From assembly GCA_903868035.1 (NCBI GenBank), contig CAIPTQ010000028.1, forward strand, positions 1 to 10,548: a DNA stretch of 10,548 nt, written 5' to 3'. Source of the stretch: an uncultured Phycisphaerales bacterium (GTDB lineage: Bacteria; Planctomycetota; Phycisphaerae; WQYP01). The number at the start of each line of letters is the position of its first letter. Position 1 is the stretch's first letter. Below are positions 7,814 through 10,548 of the stretch, piece by piece. The position numbers and the translations under genes were made by a program. Below the pieces are notes generated by a model that was given only the letters and a program-made list of their open reading frames with translations, ran no database searches and was not told the origin of the DNA.

Positions 7814-8192
7814 TTATCTGTTCGATTCGACCCTCCTGATTGATCTCCTGCGCGATGATGCGCGCGCCGAGGCGTACCTTGCGGGTTTGCCTGACGATAC
7901 CGGCCTGTCCACCCACGCCCTGGTCAAGGCGGAAGTCCTCGTCGGATTGTGGAACACAAAGGAACTCGGCAAGTTCGACCGCCTCTTCCGGAAATTTGAA
8001 CTGCTGCACGCCAACGAAGCCGACTCCGCCGCGGCACTCCTGGCGCTCCGCCGGCTGAATTTTTCCCACAAGATCGGCCTTCCCGATTGTCTCATCGCCG
8101 CGACCGCCCTCCGGCTGGCGCTGCCAGTCGTGACCATCAACGACCGCCACTTCCGCCTCTTCCCCGGCCTTAGAGTCATCCGGCCCTATTGA
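7803..8192 (+). CDS. VapC-type PIN-domain ribonuclease toxin
   Basis: A 129-residue PIN-domain protein, predicted to be a Mg2+-dependent endoribonuclease that cuts RNA when released from its antitoxin. The acidic active-site residues are in place: D8 in Y-L-F-D-S-T, E44 in V-K-A-E-V-L-V-G, D95 in G-L-P-D-C-L-I-A-A and D114 in T-I-N-D-R-H-F. The length is normal for VapC. Two adjacent ATGs (7803 and 7806) are possible starts. Both overlap the antitoxin gene in another frame, and neither has a strong Shine-Dalgarno, so translation is probably coupled to the antitoxin. It converges on the M48 gene with a 13-nt gap. Confidence 0.92.
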   Translation: MMTDYLFDSTLLIDLLRDDARAEAYLAGLPDDTGLSTHALVKAEVLVGLWNTKELGKFDRLFRKFELLHANEADSAAALLALRRLNFSHKIGLPDCLIAATALRLALPVVTINDRHFRLFPGLRVIRPY

Positions 8193-8205
8193 ACCACCCC
8201 GATTC

Positions 8206-9891
8206 TCACGGCTGTCCCCGCGCCCCCCCCGCCTGCGCCGCCGGCGCCTCCGCCTTCCCCGGCATGCACACCGCCACTGCAAACGCCCCCAGCCCCACCG
8301 CCGCCAACGCCACAATCCCCCAGCGCACGCGCCGCATCGACTTGTCAAACCGCGCCTCCGCCTCCGGGTTCACCGCCAGTTCCCGCACCAGCGCGGCACG
8401 GTTGGCCACCGACGGATGAAACCAGCCCCGCCGGTTCCGGTCGCGGTGTGAAGTCTCGATGATCGCGTCCAGCGACGACACGAATATCTCCGCCCCCGCC
8501 AGTTCGATGAACGCCGCCTTCCCCCCCGTCCCCCCCGCTCCGCCGTCCACCCCCGCCTCCCGGCTGTGCGGATACTCCCCCGCCACATACTGCGCCACCG
8601 TCACGCCCTCCGCCCCAGTCGGACCCTCCGGCAGCGCCTCCGCCAATGCCGCCGGCAGCGCCTCCCCCGCCGGCGCGGCCACCCCTTCGGCCGCCTCCCG
8701 CAGCCGCAGCGCCATATGCCGGCAGGCGAACCAGTCCGCCTGATGCTCGAACCGCGGCGAGATCACCGCGATCGCCCCCCCGACCAACGCGCACAACAAC
8801 GCCGACGATAGCACCAGCGCCGCCATGTCCCCCTGCGCCTGGTTCACCGGCAACAACGCCACCGTGATGCCCGCCAGCCCCGCCGCCAGGCCCACGGCAC
8901 TGAATATCGCCAGCACCATCCAGTGCAGGTGCCGGTGAATGCCGTGCCCCACTTCATGGGCGAACACCGCTTCCAACTGCTGGTCGGAAAACGACTCCAC
9001 CAGCGCGTCGGACAGCAGAAAATACCGCCCCTGTGGTATCCACCCCACAATGGCCGCATTCACCATCATATTGTGCGACCGCCACAGCAGAATATTGCGG
9101 AACCGCAGGCCGTACAGTTCCGCCACCGCATCCAGCCGCCGGCGCAGCGGGCCGGTCAGCGGCGTGGTGGACCAGATCCGCGTCAAAATGGCCGGCAGCA
9201 GCAGAATCAGCAGGATGCCGCTGCCGCCCGTGACGATCACCTGCGCCAGGTTGCCCTTCGGGTCCGATGGCGTATAGCCCGTGATGATCGCCGCCAATAT
9301 CGTGACCAAACCCTGGAACAGGAGAAAGATGAACGGATAAAAGTTGTGCCGTATCTGCATCACCAGGTATTGGCCCAGCCCCGGCATCTCATGCACCGGC
9401 ATGCCCCGGGCCAGTTGATACGGCAGGCTGCGCTCGCGCAGCGCTTCGTCCACATGGTAGGCCGCCGTCCAAATCGCCAGCCACGCCAGCACCGCCGGCG
9501 TCAGAAACAGCAACTCCGGCAGCATCATATACTTGAGTATCTGCGTCCCCTCAAACCACCCCAGGGCCACCCGCGGCAGCGGCGTGGAAAATAGATGCGC
9601 TGCCGTGATCATGCAGATGAACCACCGGGCACGCGTAAAAAGCCGGTCGGTCATGAACGCGATGGGCGTGGCCGCGGTACTTGGCTCGTGCAACATCCGG
9701 ATCGCCCCACGCGTCCGGGCCACCACCCACGCCACCAGCGCCGCCTGCGTCACCACCAGCGAGGCCCACGCCACCGGCACCGGAATAAACTCCAGTGCGG
9801 GCGCGGCGCCCCCGGCATCCTTGGCGGCCTGCGCAAGCTGGCCGGGCAGGCTCACGATGATCAGCAGGAAGATGAACTGGATGGGCAGCAC
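8206..9891 (-). CDS. Membrane-embedded M48-family zinc metalloprotease
   Basis: A 561-residue multi-pass inner-membrane protease related to HtpX/Ste24-type M48 peptidases, which degrade or process membrane proteins. The zinc-binding H312-E-V-G-H316 is present, and the third ligand lies in F-E382-H-Q-A-D386 (the family E-x3-D pattern). About five hydrophobic segments precede the catalytic helix (~1-22, 43-60, 121-143, 185-210, 222-243), two lie between the metal motifs (~321-350, 355-377), and one is near the C-terminus (~527-545). The region after E382 has an Ala/Glu-rich stretch and a Gly-rich segment (G-V-D-G-G-A-G-G-T-G-G) over a G-run DNA tract. The start is GTG at 9891, with no Shine-Dalgarno and a -10-like TATTCT 7 nt upstream; upstream codons remain open without a better start, so the start is uncertain. 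It stands alone, convergent with the VapC gene. Confidence 0.93.
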   Translation of the reverse strand: MLPIQFIFLLIIVSLPGQLAQAAKDAGGAAPALEFIPVPVAWASLVVTQAALVAWVVARTRGAIRMLHEPSTAATPIAFMTDRLFTRARWFICMITAAHLFSTPLPRVALGWFEGTQILKYMMLPELLFLTPAVLAWLAIWTAAYHVDEALRERSLPYQLARGMPVHEMPGLGQYLVMQIRHNFYPFIFLLFQGLVTILAAIITGYTPSDPKGNLAQVIVTGGSGILLILLLPAILTRIWSTTPLTGPLRRRLDAVAELYGLRFRNILLWRSHNMMVNAAIVGWIPQGRYFLLSDALVESFSDQQLEAVFAHEVGHGIHRHLHWMVLAIFSAVGLAAGLAGITVALLPVNQAQGDMAALVLSSALLCALVGGAIAVISPRFEHQADWFACRHMALRLREAAEGVAAPAGEALPAALAEALPEGPTGAEGVTVAQYVAGEYPHSREAGVDGGAGGTGGKAAFIELAGAEIFVSSLDAIIETSHRDRNRRGWFHPSVANRAALVRELAVNPEAEARFDKSMRRVRWGIVALAAVGLGAFAVAVCMPGKAEAPAAQAGGARGQP

Positions 9892-9900
9892 TTGGATAAG

Positions 9901-9934
9901 AATATCGGGGCAAACGCCCCCACGCGTGGATATT
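9901..9934. promoter_or_regulatory. Nested inverted repeats directly upstream of the M48 start
   Basis: AATATC (9901-9906) pairs with GATATT (9929-9934). Inside lie a hairpin GGGGC-AAAC-GCCCC (9907-9920) and, immediately after, the perfect 8-bp palindrome CACGCGTG (9921-9928). The whole 34 bp is accounted for by these three dyads. It ends 9 nt before the GTG start and overlaps the probable -10, so it could be an operator or an RNA structure controlling the protease. Confidence 0.45.
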
Positions 9935-9953
9935 TCACTGGGAATCTCCCACG

Positions 9954-9987
9954 CACGTTGCTTTCCGGATGGCCCAATGTTGCATTT
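9954..9987. repeat. 34-bp direct repeat, copy 1
   Basis: Matches 10050-10083 at 33 of 34 bases (difference at 9970, T versus C). It starts CACGTTGCTTTCCGGA and ends CCAATGTTGCATTT. The copies lie 96 bp apart in the same orientation. Confidence 0.9.
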
Positions 9988-9995
9988 GACTTTCA

Positions 9996-10023
9996 GAGCC
10001 GCGACCGTGAGAGAGCGACCGTG
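9996..10023. repeat. Short repeat with two GCGACCGTG boxes (dispersed planctomycete-type repeat)
   Basis: GCGACCGTG occurs at 10001-10009 and 10015-10023, just after GAGCC. The phrase GAGCCGCGACCGT...GAGCG resembles a short dispersed repeat I recall from planctomycete genomes, which generates spurious S-R-D-R-E or R-S-L-T-V-A-type peptides. It sits exactly between the two 34-bp repeats. Confidence 0.45.
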
Positions 10024-10049
10024 TTGTCACCCGCCTTTTCGATGATGCC

Positions 10050-10083
10050 CACGTTGCTTTCCGGACGGCCCAATGTTGCATTT
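10050..10083. repeat. 34-bp direct repeat, copy 2
   Basis: Second copy of 9954-9987 with one substitution. Its last bases form the left arm and loop of the hairpin at 10074-10091. Confidence 0.9.
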
Positions 10084-10091
10084 TTGCAACA
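10074..10091. other. Hairpin TGTTGCA-TTTT-TGCAACA
   Basis: A perfect 7-bp stem (10074-10080 with 10085-10091) and a T4 loop. It is at the end of the second 34-bp repeat; the first copy has the left arm but no matching right arm. It is not GC-rich and has no following T tract, so it is not a convincing terminator. Confidence 0.4.
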
Positions 10092-10113
10092 GACGGCATG
10101 GGCCGGATGCCTG

Positions 10114-10230
10114 TCACAGGAGCCGTAACCCCAAGGTGCGATAATCCGCCCCTTCCCAGTGTGCCAGGGCCGCGCCCAGGTTAATTAACTCCAAATCAAG
10201 TCCCGCCCGCGCCTCATGGCACCCCCTTTG
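10114..10230 (-). pseudogene. Possible C-terminal remnant of a decayed gene
   Basis: On the minus strand a 38-codon open stretch ends at TGA (10116-10114). Its translation has a protein-like composition: E-A-R-A-G-L-D-L-E-L-I-N-L-G-A-A-L-A-H-W, then E-G-A-D-Y-R-T-L-G-L-R-L-L. It is closed upstream by TAA (10233-10231), with no start codon in the open part. I do not recognise the family. It may be the 3' end of a gene deleted or interrupted by the neighbouring repeats, or a chance frame. Confidence 0.3.
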
Positions 10231-10297
10231 TTACTCCCCTACGTGAACCCGACACTCCCCCAAGTTCTCCCGGAGTTGTCCCAAAGGAGCGTGCCCC

Positions 10298-10548
10298 ATG
10301 GATGAAACAATGTTCCAGACGAAACTCGCCGAACTCATGGGCGAAATTTCCACGCTCCCGGTCACCGAACGCGAAAAACTCGAACACCTCGCCAAGGAAA
10401 CCCAGGAACGCCACCAGCAGCTTCGCCAAAGCATCAACTCCCTCCAGGAATCCCTCGACTGGCTCCGCCTCTCCGTCAAATATCTGGTCTTCGACCTCGA
10501 AGCCACCCGCCGCGAAAATGCTTACCTCCGGCAAATGCTGGAAAGCAA
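10298..10548 (+). CDS. Conserved coiled-coil protein, function unknown (partial, off right edge)
   Basis: The first 83 codons of a soluble, highly charged helical protein. It opens M-D-E-T-M-F-Q-T-K-L-A-E-L-M and continues with heptad-like L-P-V-T-E-R-E-K-L-E-H-L-A-K-E-T-Q and S-I-N-S-L-Q-E-S-L-D-W-L-R-L-S-V-K-Y, then L-V-F-D-L-E-A-T-R-R-E-N-A-Y-L-R. I recall close relatives as a small protein of unknown role in Phycisphaerae; this is memory, not a search. The start is well supported by AAAGGAG (10283-10289), 8 nt upstream. No membrane segment or signal is seen. The C-terminus lies outside the window. Confidence 0.88.
   Translation, partial: MDETMFQTKLAELMGEISTLPVTEREKLEHLAKETQERHQQLRQSINSLQESLDWLRLSVKYLVFDLEATRRENAYLRQMLES

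Larger units (their letters stand above)
9892..10297. other. Repeat-rich 406-bp region with no intact gene, between M48 and the coiled-coil gene
   Basis: No intact coding sequence is convincing here. From left to right it holds nested dyads just upstream of the M48 start (9901-9934), a 34-bp direct repeat (9954-9987 and 10050-10083) around a short dispersed repeat (9996-10023), a 7-bp-stem hairpin (10074-10091), a minus-strand coding-like remnant (10114-10230), and the leader of the coiled-coil gene with a strong Shine-Dalgarno at its end. Confidence 0.6.

Noticed and set aside
9954..10083. 34-bp repeats considered as a minimal CRISPR
   Set aside because: Only two copies with a 62-bp interval that itself contains a dispersed-type repeat, and no cas genes in the window.

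Overview
The window looks like Planctomycetota, most likely a Phycisphaerae-type genome. The evidence is GC-rich DNA, small membrane proteins ending in a C-x2-C-x-Y-DLRA...C-P-x-C zinc ribbon, a short coiled-coil protein at the right edge of a type I associate with that class, and dispersed low-complexity repeats. The assignment rests on protein style and memory, not on a database search.

Layout. Positions 1-64 hold the start of a leftward gene with a signal peptide. A secreted GH28 pectinase (267-1667, +) is followed, tail to tail, by a Uma2-family nuclease (1682-2245, -). The Uma2 gene is divergent from recG (2336-4759, +), and the two share a short control region with an 18-bp palindrome. 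recG keeps all its helicase motifs but carries two in-frame low-complexity inserts built largely from 7-bp tandem repeats; both inserts end in a 31-bp ATCGAAA array.

The stretch 4760-8192 is accessory in character. First comes a two-gene unit (4825-5897, ATGA overlap) that I read tentatively as a Tse2-like toxin and its partner, in DNA that looks less GC-rich than its surroundings. It is followed by a chimeric 47-codon ORF (5866-6009): the start of a HicB-type antitoxin gene joined in frame to a second copy of the last ~30 codons of recG. The toxin-like pair therefore lies between two copies of the recG 3' end, 1250 bp apart. Then come two membrane zinc-ribbon proteins, an intact orphan HicB-like antitoxin, and a VapB/VapC-type antitoxin and PIN-domain toxin pair.

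A large membrane M48-family metalloprotease (8206-9891, -) converges on the VapC gene. The ~400 bp upstream of it (9892-10297) contains no intact gene, but it is dense in nested dyads, a 34-bp direct repeat, a dispersed repeat and a small degenerate-looking coding remnant. A conserved-looking coiled-coil protein begins at 10298 and runs off the right edge.

Most interesting: the HicB-RecG chimera and the duplication of the recG 3' end around a toxin-like cassette, and the six-frame-open heptamer inserts inside recG. A recurrent extended -10 motif (TGCTAYAAT-like), 21-26 nt before four start codons, gives a consistent picture of promoters here.
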